The position numbers were made by a program, and so were the translations under genes. A stretch of 64,000 nt of DNA from Gammaproteobacteria bacterium (lineage in GTDB: Bacteria > Pseudomonadota > Gammaproteobacteria > Pseudomonadales > Cellvibrionaceae), in the NCBI GenBank assembly GCA_021151835.1, contig JAGKWO010000014.1, forward strand, positions 1 to 64,000. Direction: 5' to 3'. The stretch's first letter is position 1. Each line of letters begins with the position of its first letter. The notes beneath the pieces were generated by a model. The model was not told the DNA's origin and made no database searches. It saw only the letters and a list, made by a program, of their open reading frames with translations. Below are positions 18,525-26,662 of the stretch, in pieces.

Positions 18525-18559
18525 AAAAAATCCAGAGTTTTTACTCTGGATTTTTTTTT
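18525..18559 (+). terminator. Intrinsic terminator after gyrB
   Basis: The stem AATCCAGAGT pairs with ACTCTGGATT around a T-rich loop, followed by nine T residues. It begins 16 bases after the gyrB stop. Confidence 0.9.
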
Positions 18560-18868
18560 CCACTGTCTGCAAACTCTGATTGTTATTACAAATAAATCAT
18601 ATAAATAAATAACTGTTTAGAATATTTTTATTAGATAGAAATTTTTGTTTAATCTTAACTATCAACAATGGTGCAATAGACAGATAGACGAAAATGCCTT
18701 CAAGATTGAATTGCTTTTGAAGTGTGCGTTGATTAAAGTCTAAAAGGAATTTTTATTAGAAATTGAAATTAAAAATGGCACTGATTTCACAAATACCGGC
18801 TTTTTGCTGGACTATACTCAAGCCGTGGTGTGTTTTTAGTCGTGATTAACTGTGAGATGGACTTAGCG
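18560..18868. other. A/T-rich gap after gyrB, no gene seen
   Basis: This stretch is strongly A/T-rich and contains no convincing coding frame. The promoter of the small gene at 18869 should lie in its last 100 bases. I see nothing else in it. Confidence 0.4.
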
Positions 18869-19030
18869 ATGAGTGAAAAAAAAGTTACTAAAGTGTTGTT
18901 GACCCAGATCGAGGATGCGTTGGAAGAGCGTCAGAAATCAGACCGCCGGGAACGCCATCAGGGCATTCCACAGGACGTTCCTGTTGAGCGTCGCAAGACT
19001 GATCGTCGAGCAAAATCAGCGCGTAAATAA
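18869..19030 (+). CDS. Small basic protein with ERR/DRR motifs, unknown function
   Basis: The likely product is 53 residues from ATG 18869 (MSEKKVTKVLLTQIEDALEE). An in-frame ATG four codons earlier (18857) is an alternative, and the longer frame from 18830 is less likely. The sequence is highly charged: an acidic helix (QIEDALEERQKSDRRERHQ) followed by VERRKTDRRAKSARK. Paired RRxxDRR-like motifs occur in many small gammaproteobacterial proteins, but I cannot name the family. It is monocistronic and closed by its own terminator, supporting a real gene. Confidence 0.6.
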   Translation: MSEKKVTKVLLTQIEDALEERQKSDRRERHQGIPQDVPVERRKTDRRAKSARK

Positions 19031-19046
19031 TTAACTCTTATCAAGC

Positions 19047-19074
19047 AAAAAGGGACTCTCAAGTCCCTTTTTTT
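19047..19074 (+). terminator. Intrinsic terminator after the small basic protein gene
   Basis: AAAAAGGGACT pairs with AGTCCCTTTTT around the loop CTCA and ends in a T run. It lies 17 bases after the stop codon. Confidence 0.9.
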
Positions 19075-19328
19075 AAATACTAAATTAGCGCCAATATAAG
19101 CTAACTATAATTTTGCGTAGATCATTCAACACATAAATCCCGCTGAATAACTCTCTAGCGTAAGGCTGGTAAAGCCGTTAGTGACGTTTATCGTTAAGTG
19201 CATTTTTATATCGCTAACAGTTATCGAAAGATTGCGCGCGGAAGCCAAACCCACTTGTGTTCAGAACTGAAATTGCGCATCAACCCATCTCGCACTTGTT
19301 GCAAACGAATTTAGATATGAACGAAAAA

Positions 19329-20876
19329 TCAGGAAGGATTTACCAGCATATTCTTGTTAAGCCCCCATTTTTTTATACGTGAGGCCAGGGTAGTGGGCTT
19401 AATGCCAAGTATGGATGCCGCACCATCTGCACCATAAATTTTTCCATCGCATTTGCGCAATGCATCCAGCGTTGCACGAATTTGCAAATGTTTAACGCCA
19501 CTTTCTGTGAAAAATTCTTCGTTGGTTAACGGAATATCTGTCATCGTACTCGGCGTTGCCGAAAAATCAACGAACGAAAGTTTATCGCCTGGACTCAAAA
19601 TGACTTGTCGCTCAATGCGATTTTCCAGCTCGCGGATATTTCCCGGCCAATCGTATTCTTGCAGGCGTTGGATTTGGGCGAGTGAAATTTTCAGTTCAGG
19701 TTTGTGGAATCGCTGGCAAGTAGTTTGTAAAAAATGAGTAGCCAACAACGGAATATCCTCCAGGCGTTCACGCAAAGGAACGGAGCGAATCGGGAAAACA
19801 TTTAAGCGGAAATATAAATCCTCACGGAATAAACCTTGTTTTACCAATTGCTTTAAATCGCGATTGGTCGCAGTAATGACACGCACATCAACATGGCGGG
19901 TGATTGATTCACCCACGCGCTCAAATTCACCGTCCTGCAATATGCGCAATAATTTTCCTTGCAGCGCTAACGGAAGTTCACCAATTTCATCTAAAAATAA
20001 AGTACCACCATCAGCCACTTCAAAACGGCCAAGCCGCGTGCTTACCGCACCGGAAAATGCGCCGCGTACATGGCCAAAAAATTCGCTTTCAAATAATTCT
20101 TGCGGAATAGCTGCACAATTCACGCGAATTAACGGGCGCTGATTACGCTCGCTGGCTTTGTGGATTGCGCGTGCAATTAATTCCTTACCGGTACCCGATT
20201 CTCCTGTAATTAGCACTGTTGCTACGGTAGGAGCAACCAATTGGATCTGGTAATTAATTTGTTGCACCGCTGGACTGCGTCCGACAATGTAGTGGGAATT
20301 AAAACCTTCATTGATTTCCTGTTGCAAATAGGCATTTTCCAATTCAAGTTTATGCGTGAGCTGTTTTACTTGCTCCAGTGCTTCGCGCAGTTCTTCCATG
20401 GTGGAATGCAATTTAGCTTCGGCATTTTTCCGTTCTGATACATCGCGAAATATCACAACGGCGCCAACCAGCTTTTCATTGTCATACACCGGCGTGCTGG
20501 TGTACTCCACTGGAATTGCATGCCCATCGCGACACCAAAAAGATTCGTTATCAACGCGACGCACAGTGCCATCGCGAAATGCGGCAAAAATCGGGCAATC
20601 CTGCGCACCATAATCAGATCCATCGCTATGGCTGTGATGAATGGCCATATGGATATTTTTTCCAAGCAACTCATCAGCGCTCCACCCCAGGATTCGTTCC
20701 GCAGCAGGGTTTACAAATGTCGCGCGCCCTTCAGTATCAACGCCGTAAATACCTTCGCCTGCTGCGTTTAACAGCAACTGGTTTTGCTGTGCAAAGGTTT
20801 GGAAAATCTGGGTGATGGCGGGAATCGCTAGCTGGCCATGGTTTGCCTGACAAAGGTGCGGGTGCATGTCGCTCAT
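19329..20876 (-). CDS. Sigma-54-dependent PAS-domain activator, likely regulator of cynS
   Basis: The 515-residue protein is an enhancer-binding activator. Residues about 30-150 form a PAS domain (EGIYGVDTEGRATFVNPAAERILGW), then a coiled coil (150-190). The AAA+ domain (about 197-430) carries Walker A GESGTGKE (225-232), the sigma-54 loop as GAFSGA (272-277, with S for the usual T), and Walker B GGTLFLDEIGELP. A Fis-type helix-turn-helix closes it (ASILGIKPTTLASRIKKWGL). The signal sensed by PAS is unknown. It is divergent from cynS, and an inverted repeat, an IHF-like site and a -24/-12 promoter all lie between them facing cynS, so direct control of cyanase is the best inference. Confidence 0.9.
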   Translation of the reverse strand: MSDMHPHLCQANHGQLAIPAITQIFQTFAQQNQLLLNAAGEGIYGVDTEGRATFVNPAAERILGWSADELLGKNIHMAIHHSHSDGSDYGAQDCPIFAAFRDGTVRRVDNESFWCRDGHAIPVEYTSTPVYDNEKLVGAVVIFRDVSERKNAEAKLHSTMEELREALEQVKQLTHKLELENAYLQQEINEGFNSHYIVGRSPAVQQINYQIQLVAPTVATVLITGESGTGKELIARAIHKASERNQRPLIRVNCAAIPQELFESEFFGHVRGAFSGAVSTRLGRFEVADGGTLFLDEIGELPLALQGKLLRILQDGEFERVGESITRHVDVRVITATNRDLKQLVKQGLFREDLYFRLNVFPIRSVPLRERLEDIPLLATHFLQTTCQRFHKPELKISLAQIQRLQEYDWPGNIRELENRIERQVILSPGDKLSFVDFSATPSTMTDIPLTNEEFFTESGVKHLQIRATLDALRKCDGKIYGADGAASILGIKPTTLASRIKKWGLNKNMLVNPS

Positions 20877-20934
20877 AGAACCGGACTCAACAATTGTAGT
20901 AAGTCGCTACAACGAAAAATCGTGCCAACTCAAA

Positions 20935-20961
20935 CGATATTTCGTTGATCACGAAATATCG
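20935..20961. promoter_or_regulatory. Inverted repeat, probable activator binding site upstream of cynS
   Basis: CGATATTTCGT (20935-20945) is perfectly repeated in reverse as ACGAAATATCG (20951-20961) around TGATC. It is about 85 bases upstream of the -24/-12 promoter, the usual distance for a sigma-54 activator site, and 60 bases from the activator's own start, so it may also autoregulate. Confidence 0.7.
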
Positions 20962-21001
20962 CGATTGATGGCGATACCACAAAAAGCAAAAAATATTTGT
21001 G

Positions 21002-21014
21002 AATCAGCTAGTTA
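21002..21014 (+). promoter_or_regulatory. IHF-like site between activator site and sigma-54 promoter
   Basis: AATCAGCTAGTTA matches the IHF consensus WATCAANNNNTTR at all but one defined position. Its place between the inverted repeat and the promoter is where IHF bends DNA at classic sigma-54 promoters. Confidence 0.5.
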
Positions 21015-21030
21015 CGTGAGTAAGGTTACC

Positions 21031-21047
21031 TTGGCATGGCAATCGCA
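21031..21047 (+). promoter_or_regulatory. Sigma-54 (-24/-12) promoter for cynS
   Basis: TTGGCATGGCAATCGCA fits the consensus YTGGCACGRNNNTTGCW with two mismatches. The invariant GG (21033-21034) and GC (21045-21046) are separated by exactly 10 bases. It points at cynS, leaving a leader of about 115 bases. Confidence 0.8.
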
Positions 21048-21172
21048 ACAGGCAAAACAAGCGAGGCAGGGCGCGCGCAGTGAAACTGCCACATCAAAAA
21101 AATTTGCCTCACGAATGGACACTCCACAATTCCATGCACAACAAAATGGCGATCACCGAGAGGAAAGTTGTA

Positions 21173-21613
21173 ATGAAAAAACAAGACCTGGTTGAAGCGA
21201 TTGTTTTGGCGAAACAAAAAATGAACCTGACCTGGGAAGGCATTGCCGCCAGCATTGGCATGTCACCCGTGTGGACAACATCGGTTTGTCTGGGTATGAA
21301 CAGCGCACCGGCGGATAAAGCTGAAGCCCTGTGCAAGGTTTTTGATTTACCGGAGGCAGCCAAATTAGCGCTGATGCAATGCCCCAGTAAAAGTTGGGAA
21401 CATACCATTCCGCAAGATCCGCTTATTTATCGTTTGTATGAAATGATTGGAGTTTACGGTCCAACTATTAAAGAAATCATCCATGAAAAATTTGGCGATG
21501 GGATTATGAGTGCAATCGATTTTTCCATGGACATTGGCAAGGAAGAAAACCCCAAAGGGGACCGTGTAATTATCCATTTAAATGGCAAATTCCTGCCGTA
21601 TAAAGCCTGGTAA
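21173..21613 (+). CDS. cynS: Cyanate hydratase (cyanase)
   Basis: Cyanase converts cyanate and bicarbonate to ammonia and carbon dioxide, detoxifying cyanate and supplying nitrogen. The 146-residue protein has an N-terminal helix-turn-helix-like fold and the C-terminal catalytic domain. Residues R87, E90 (in PLIYRLYEMIGVYG) and S113 (GDGIMSAIDF) align with the E. coli catalytic trio R96, E99, S122. The start ATG at 21173 has AGGAAAG 8 bases upstream; a longer open frame from 21080 has no support. No cynT or cynX is adjacent. Control by sigma-54, rather than the LysR-type CynR of E. coli, is indicated by the upstream sites. Confidence 0.96.
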   Translation: MKKQDLVEAIVLAKQKMNLTWEGIAASIGMSPVWTTSVCLGMNSAPADKAEALCKVFDLPEAAKLALMQCPSKSWEHTIPQDPLIYRLYEMIGVYGPTIKEIIHEKFGDGIMSAIDFSMDIGKEENPKGDRVIIHLNGKFLPYKAW

Positions 21614-21654
21614 TTGCTATTACACAATAGAGAAATGCCTGTTATTTCCAGCGG

Positions 21655-21686
21655 CAAAAAAAGACGATAGGATTATCGTCTTTTTT
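21655..21686 (+). terminator. Intrinsic terminator after cynS
   Basis: AAAAAGACGATA pairs with TATCGTCTTTTT around GGAT, ending in T residues about 40 bases after the stop. Confidence 0.9.
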
Positions 21687-22186
21687 AGGAAAACTACAAA
21701 AATTAATAGGCTCCATTTTTCAGAATAGTTATTAGTATTAGTTATTGATACTTAAATGAGCGGAATAAATTTTCGCTGACTAAAATAAACGGTTCCATAA
21801 TAAAGCTCAGCATCAGCCACTCGTTTCTATAAAAGCTTCTATCCATAAAATCTTCTGTCTATAAAGCAACCTGCCATGAGTTCTTCCTGTTGCTGGAAGT
21901 ATTTCCGTATTGGTTATTCCAGTGATGCTATTGGCACAACTACCTATCAGGTACTACAAATCCCGGAATATTTTGCGTGTAATTTTAATTCAATTGATAA
22001 ACCGGTTAATCCATCCTGTCAGTTTTTTAGCTTTATCGTTGTCAGGATTGGTTTTCTCCCAAGCGATAACAGCAATTGTTTGATTAAGCGGATTGTTAGG
22101 GCCAGATAGGATTGCATAGCGGCGTAAAATCACAGAGGATAGCCACTGTTTTGACGCATAAATCACAACAGAAAGGGATAACATCA
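21687..22186. other. Intergenic region before the M48 protease, no firm gene
   Basis: About 500 bases of mixed, mostly A/T-rich sequence. Short frames occur on both strands. A minus-strand frame ending near 21990 has protein-like composition (NPLNQTIAVIAWEKTNPDND) and could be a decayed fragment, but I cannot support it as a gene. The promoter for the M48-AIM24 operon should lie near its right end. Confidence 0.35.
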
Positions 22187-23380
22187 GTGCAACATGTCGC
22201 TCCTACCCATTACGATTGCATGGGGTTTCACACACAACTACCCAACGGTAAAGCCTCGGGCAGTATGACCATCAATTCTGCTGGAATTGAATTCATCATC
22301 AAGGACCAGCGCTTGCAGATACCCCTTGACGGTTTGCACGTTAGCATCGGTGGTGCGAGTAATCGCCTCATCTATTTTGAACATCCGCTACTCGATGGCT
22401 GGAGTTTATACACCAGTGATCGCCGCGTTTTGAAAGATCCGCATTTGCATCAATTGCCCGGCGTTTCTACGTTATTAAGCGGTGCGCGCACCAAACACTG
22501 GTTTGGTTGGGGATTGCTGGCAACGGTGGTGATGCTGATTGTGGCGGTGCCACTGTTAATTGTGTTGCGCATGGATTTTTTTACCGGATTGATCGCCAAA
22601 AAAATTCCGGTGGAATGGGAACAAAAATTAGGCGATTCGGCTATCGCGCAATATCAATTTGGCAAACAGATGCTTGAGGATAAGGAGGCTGAGCGACTGC
22701 TTAAACCATTGGTTGATCCGCTGGTAACGGCGCTTGACCAGAGCCGCTATCAATACCATTTCAATATTGTCAACGAGGGCAGCCTCAACGCCTTTGCGTT
22801 ACCCGGTGGCCAGGTAGTTATTCACTCGGAATTAATTTTACGCGCTGATTCCGCGGAAGAATTGTTAGGTGTATTGGCCCATGAAATCCAACACGTGGAA
22901 CAGCAACATGGTGTGCGTAATGTGATTGGCACTACCGGTATTTATATGATTGCCAGCGCCGTGTTTGGCGATGCGTCCGGTGTGCTGGCTGTGCTCAGTA
23001 GTGCGGCACCGTTGCTGCTTAACCAAAGTTACTCACGCGGTTTTGAAACCGAAGCCGATGTAAAAGGTTTTGCCCTTTTGCAAAAAGCAAACATAAATCC
23101 CTCCGGTCTGGCGAGCTTTTTCGAAAAAATGGTCGCCGAAGAAAAGCAACAGGTGGAAAAAGTAGTCGATAAAGAAAACCAGGAATTGGCCAGAAAAGCA
23201 TTACAGTTTTTATCTACTCACCCGGCCAGTGAGGATCGCATCAAGCAATTGCAACAACTTGTCCGCGAAAATGACCAGCACATTAATTATCAGAATCTAC
23301 AGCCGGCGTTTACTGAATTGCAAAGCGCGGTGAAACAATTTGTTACTAATACCCAGGGAGAATCACAAGATGAAAATTGA
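22187..23380 (+). CDS. M48-family membrane metalloprotease
   Basis: This is a zinc-dependent peptidase of the M48 (HtpX/Ste24/BepA-like) group. After an N-terminal domain of about 110 residues there is one hydrophobic span (GWGLLATVVMLIVAVPLLIVL), then the catalytic region with HEIQH (in VLAHEIQHVEQQHG) and the third zinc ligand in ETEAD. I use GTG at 22187 (MQHVAPTHYD), which has AAGGG nine bases upstream; a longer frame from TTG 22112 lacks a ribosome binding site. The stop overlaps the next gene by 11 bases, so it is co-translated with three AIM24-family proteins. Its substrate is unknown; a link with envelope or stress quality control is only suggested by the family. Confidence 0.88.
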   Translation: MQHVAPTHYDCMGFHTQLPNGKASGSMTINSAGIEFIIKDQRLQIPLDGLHVSIGGASNRLIYFEHPLLDGWSLYTSDRRVLKDPHLHQLPGVSTLLSGARTKHWFGWGLLATVVMLIVAVPLLIVLRMDFFTGLIAKKIPVEWEQKLGDSAIAQYQFGKQMLEDKEAERLLKPLVDPLVTALDQSRYQYHFNIVNEGSLNAFALPGGQVVIHSELILRADSAEELLGVLAHEIQHVEQQHGVRNVIGTTGIYMIASAVFGDASGVLAVLSSAAPLLLNQSYSRGFETEADVKGFALLQKANINPSGLASFFEKMVAEEKQQVEKVVDKENQELARKALQFLSTHPASEDRIKQLQQLVRENDQHINYQNLQPAFTELQSAVKQFVTNTQGESQDEN

Positions 23381-24032
23381 ATTAAAAGGCTCACAAGCTT
23401 TTTCCTACATTGAGGTAGAACTGCAGCCGGGCGAAACAATTATCAGCGAGTCGGATGCCATGTCGAGTATGGATGCCGAACTGGATTTAACTGCAAAATT
23501 AAACGGCGGATTTTTTAAAGGGCTGCTGCGTAAATACCTTGGTGGCGAATCACTTTTCATCAATCATTTTACCAATAACACCAACAAAGCACGCCGTATG
23601 ACGTTGGTGCAAAGCACACCGGGCGAAATTCGCCAACGCAAAATGAATGGCGATGAAATTTATTTGCAACCCGGCGCTTTTGTGGCATGCAGTGAACGTG
23701 TGACGTTAAGTCTGGAATGGGCGGGCATTGTTTCCTTTATTGCGCGCGAAGGTTTGTTTCGCTTAAAGGCCAGCGGTAACGGTGATTTATTTTATGGTGC
23801 TTATGGCGCCTTGCTGGAGCGTGAAATCGACGGTGAATATATTGTCGATACCAGTCACCTGGTGGCTTATGAACCAGGTATCAAACTGAAGCTGCAATTA
23901 GCCGGTGGAATTTTCTCCAGCTTTTTTGGCGGTGAAGGTTTGGTAACTCGTGTAGAAGGCAAAGGCAAAATTATTATTCAATCGCGCAGCATCACCGGCC
24001 TGACGGGCTGGTTGAATCCGAAGTTTTGGTAA
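23370..24032 (+). CDS. AIM24/TIGR00266-family protein, first of three
   Basis: The 220-residue protein starts at ATG 23370 (MKIELKGSQAFSYIEVELQPGETI) with AGGGAG upstream, overlapping the protease stop. It has the beta-rich AIM24 fold: E(S/A)DAMSSMD in the first half, KGLLRKYLGGESLFINHF, GDEIYLQPGAFVACSE, DGEYIVDTSHLVAYE and a GGEGLVTRVEGKGKIIIQSRS end. The mitochondrial member Aim24 affects inner-membrane organisation; bacterial roles are undefined. It is the most divergent of the three copies. Confidence 0.88.
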   Translation: MKIELKGSQAFSYIEVELQPGETIISESDAMSSMDAELDLTAKLNGGFFKGLLRKYLGGESLFINHFTNNTNKARRMTLVQSTPGEIRQRKMNGDEIYLQPGAFVACSERVTLSLEWAGIVSFIAREGLFRLKASGNGDLFYGAYGALLEREIDGEYIVDTSHLVAYEPGIKLKLQLAGGIFSSFFGGEGLVTRVEGKGKIIIQSRSITGLTGWLNPKFW

Positions 24033-24042
24033 GGAGTCCGGC

Positions 24043-24726
24043 ATGAATGTCGAATTTGTAAATCAACCCGGTAATACCGCTGCAAAAATTACGCTGGAAG
24101 CGGGCGAGACCTGTATAGCAGAGGCGGGTTCCATGATCGCTATGAGCGGTCATATGAACATCACTACAACAACGCACAAGAAAAATTCCGGTGGCATTTT
24201 GAAAGCGGCCAAGCGTTTGCTTTCCGGTGAGTCGTTTTTCCTCAACCATTTTGATCCACGAGGCAAAGCCGGTGAAATCTGGTTGGGTACCAATCTCGCC
24301 GGCGATATGTTGTGTGTGGAATTGGATAACGAAAACCTGATCGTGCAAAGCGGTTCTTTCCTTGCCTGCGAGGACAGCATCAATATGGACATGGGTTGGC
24401 AAGGTTTTAAATCGCTGCTTTCCGGTGAGAGTGTTTTTTGGCTCAACCTGAAAGGGCGTGGCAAAGTGGTGTTGTCCAGTTTCGGTGCTATTTATCCGAT
24501 CGACGTAGATGGTGAATACATTGTGGATTCAGGCCATATAGTTGCGTTCAACGAAACCCTGGATTTTTCCATTACCAAAGCCGGTAAAAGCTGGTTGCAA
24601 TCTATTTTGGGTGGTGAAGGTTTAGTGTGCAAATTTAAAGGCAAAGGTACGATATGGTGCCAGTCGCACAACGCCAATAATTTTGGTGGCTCGTTAACAC
24701 CCAACTTGCGCGTGCGCAAAGCCTAG
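24043..24726 (+). CDS. AIM24/TIGR00266-family protein, second of three
   Basis: The 227-residue protein begins at ATG 24043 behind AAGGAG, 10 bases after its neighbour. Family features are AEAGSMIAMSGHMNI, KAAKRLLSGESFFLNHF, LIVQSGSFLACEDSINMDMGWQG, DGEYIVDSGHIVAFNETLDF and SILGGEGLVCKFKGKGTIWCQSHN. It shares clear sequence with the copies on either side, so the three arose by duplication. It likely acts with them, perhaps as a hetero-oligomer; that is inference. Confidence 0.9.
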   Translation: MNVEFVNQPGNTAAKITLEAGETCIAEAGSMIAMSGHMNITTTTHKKNSGGILKAAKRLLSGESFFLNHFDPRGKAGEIWLGTNLAGDMLCVELDNENLIVQSGSFLACEDSINMDMGWQGFKSLLSGESVFWLNLKGRGKVVLSSFGAIYPIDVDGEYIVDSGHIVAFNETLDFSITKAGKSWLQSILGGEGLVCKFKGKGTIWCQSHNANNFGGSLTPNLRVRKA

Positions 24727-24737
24727 GGAGATTCATT

Positions 24738-25718
24738 ATGGAAAATCAATTTCAAGTACAACTTACCGGGCAATTAACAGCGGGAATAGACTTTGCGACG
24801 GCGACGGCCAATTTTGCGCAGTTATTTAAAATCAGTGAAGAAAAAGCCCAACAAATGCTGGCCAACTTTCCAGTCACTGTAAAAAATAATGTGGATGAAG
24901 CGACGGCTCTAAAATTTAAAGCTGCAATCGAAAAGGCAGGATTTCTGTGCGAAGTAAAATCCATTATGGAATCGGTAGCGTCAGAAAATATTCCGCTGTC
25001 AAATATCGGGTCCGCACCTGTAGTTGCTGTAGAACAACCGGAAAAATTTAGAGGTTGGGAATATAAAATCGAAGGTCGCCCTGACTACAGTTTTTTAACA
25101 GTGCAAATTCCCGCGAATGAAACGCTGAAAGTAGAAGCCTCTGCCATGGCGACTATGGACACGCATCTGGAAATGAAAACCAGATTGAAAGGTGGTCTGG
25201 GGCGTTTTCTCACAGGTGAGAGTTTATTTCTCAATGAATTCAAAGCGGCGAAAGGTGCGGGTGAAATTGGTATCGCACCTGGTACGCCGGGCGATTTGAT
25301 TCATCAGTATATGGATGGCCAAACGCTCTTTTTGCAAAACTCCGCGTTTGTCGCTGCGACTATGGGTGTGAACCTGGAAACCAAATGGCAGGGCATGCTG
25401 AAAGGATTTTTTTCGGGCGAGAGTTTCTTTTTAATTCGCGCCAGCGGCAAAGGCGATTTGTGGTTTAACTCCTACGGCGCAATTATCGAAATTGATGTGG
25501 AAGATGATTATGTGGTGGACACCGGCAATATAGTTGCCTTTACCGATGGTATGGATTACGAAATCACCCGCGTTGGCGGTTACAAATCGTTATTCTTTTC
25601 CGGCGAAGGGTTTGTTTGCCGTTTCCGCGGCAAAGGCAAAGTCTGGATCCAAACCCGTAACGCCCAGGCATTTGTTTCCTGGGCACATTATTTCAGGCCG
25701 GTGGAATCCAAAGGTTAA
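24738..25718 (+). CDS. AIM24/TIGR00266-family protein with an extra N-terminal domain
   Basis: The 326-residue protein has about 100 residues ahead of the AIM24 domain. That extra part (FKISEEKAQQMLANFPVTVKNNVDEATALKFKAAIEKAGFLCEV) resembles a small alpha/beta module that also precedes other envelope-associated domains in gammaproteobacteria. The AIM24 domain, about residues 105-326, has SAMATMDTHLEM, GRFLTGESLFLNEF, VVDTGNIVAFTDGMDYEI and GEGFVCRFRGKGKVWIQTRN. AGGGAG precedes the start. It is last in the operon and is followed by a terminator. Confidence 0.9.
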   Translation: MENQFQVQLTGQLTAGIDFATATANFAQLFKISEEKAQQMLANFPVTVKNNVDEATALKFKAAIEKAGFLCEVKSIMESVASENIPLSNIGSAPVVAVEQPEKFRGWEYKIEGRPDYSFLTVQIPANETLKVEASAMATMDTHLEMKTRLKGGLGRFLTGESLFLNEFKAAKGAGEIGIAPGTPGDLIHQYMDGQTLFLQNSAFVAATMGVNLETKWQGMLKGFFSGESFFLIRASGKGDLWFNSYGAIIEIDVEDDYVVDTGNIVAFTDGMDYEITRVGGYKSLFFSGEGFVCRFRGKGKVWIQTRNAQAFVSWAHYFRPVESKG

Positions 25719-25735
25719 GTTTTCACATCGGAATC

Positions 25736-25771
25736 GCTGCTCCTGATCCAAGATCAGGAGCAGCCTTTTTT
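25736..25771. terminator. Terminator after the AIM24 operon
   Basis: GCTGCTCCTGATC pairs perfectly with GATCAGGAGCAGC around CAA, then CTTTTTT. It reaches the stop codon of the convergent Lrp-type gene. Confidence 0.9.
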
Positions 25772-26234
25772 ATCCTACTGGCAGCGCCGTTTTATCTACC
25801 GGTGACTTCAACACAAATGACGAATGCACACCACTCACGCCTTCAATACGCGTGAGTTTTTGTAGCAGGAATTGCTGGTAGGCATCCATATCTTTCACGA
25901 TGACTTTCAGCAGGTAATCTGCCGATTGGCCGGTGATCAAATGGCATTCCAGTACTTCCGGATAGGCCCCCACAGTTTTTTCAAACGCATCAAAGCGGTC
26001 GGGCGTGTGCTTATCCATACTGATCTGGATAAAGGATACCAGTGTGAGTCCCAGCTTCCGGGCATTGAGCAGCGCGACGTAGCCATCGATCAGTCCGGAC
26101 TCCTCGAGCGCACGCACGCGGCGCAAGCAGGGCGAGGGTGAAAGGCTGATGCTATCGGCCAATTCCTGGTTGGAAATGCGGCCATTTTGCTGCAAGGCCT
26201 CGAGTATCAAACGGTCGTATTTATCGAGTTCCAT
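25770..26234 (-). CDS. Lrp/AsnC-family transcriptional regulator
   Basis: The 154-residue protein has an N-terminal winged helix-turn-helix (LDKYDRLILEALQQNGRISNQELADSISLSPSPCLRRVRALEESGLI) and a C-terminal RAM/Lrp ligand domain (VLECHLITGQSADYLLKVIVKDMDAYQQFL). I choose ATG 26234 (MELDKYDRL); a GTG five codons earlier (26249) lacks a ribosome binding site. It is divergent from leuA, so regulation of leucine synthesis in response to an amino acid is plausible, but many Lrp-family members control unlinked genes. Confidence 0.9.
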   Translation of the reverse strand: MELDKYDRLILEALQQNGRISNQELADSISLSPSPCLRRVRALEESGLIDGYVALLNARKLGLTLVSFIQISMDKHTPDRFDAFEKTVGAYPEVLECHLITGQSADYLLKVIVKDMDAYQQFLLQKLTRIEGVSGVHSSFVLKSPVDKTALPVG

Positions 26235-26544
26235 AGCGGTAAATCTCACTTATGAAGCATTAAATATTAATAAATATTAATTTAAAGCAATAATATTGTT
26301 TATAAGCTGATATTAACACAATCTCCGCAATCATCTGCCAGCTTAATGGCTATATACTGGCAACCATGCTGATAAAAGCCATGGCGCTATCCGCGCGGGT
26401 TTGGGGTTCCACCGATGTGACCGCATCACCGGAAACCGGCACTTGTTACCCACAGGTACCTGACCAGATTCGTTTCATCGGCCAAAACCGCAAGACCACT
26501 ACTACAGTAAAAAAAGTACATCAGTACACAAGAACTTACAGCTC

Positions 26545-26590
26545 GGAGCCTCTGGAACAAGTGCAGTGCAACTTGTTTTCAGAGGACTCC
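26545..26590 (+). promoter_or_regulatory. Long imperfect hairpin in the leuA leader
   Basis: Three stacked stems form one extended hairpin: GGAG with CTCC, CTCTG with CAGAG, and AACAAGT with ACTTGTT, around GCAGTGCA. It ends 72 bases before the leuA start. No T run follows at once and I see no leader peptide rich in leucine codons, so it is a candidate regulatory structure rather than a proven attenuator. Confidence 0.4.
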
Positions 26591-26662
26591 CGATTACAAC
26601 CGAATTTTTTAACAGCCGGACTCTTCATTAGCTGCCGGTAGGCAAAACCCCAGGAGTTGATC

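Noticed and set aside
19075..19328. Gap between the small basic protein gene and the sigma-54 activator
   Set aside because: Searched for a small RNA or gene; no stable structure or frame was found.
21876..22184. Overlapping frames on both strands before the M48 gene, including a minus-strand NPLNQTIAVIAWEKTNPDND-like stretch
   Set aside because: No ribosome binding site, no recognised family, and the plus-strand frame has biased composition. The minus-strand stretch could be a decayed fragment but support is too weak.
22887..22907. CACGTGGAACA half of a parS-like site in the M48 gene
   Set aside because: Only the right half matches; the left half has four mismatches out of six, so it is not a convincing ParB site.
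26366..26641. 91-codon plus-strand frame in the leuA leader
   Set aside because: It has no ribosome binding site, no Leu-codon run as in a leader peptide, and it overlaps the extended hairpin; composition does not look coding.
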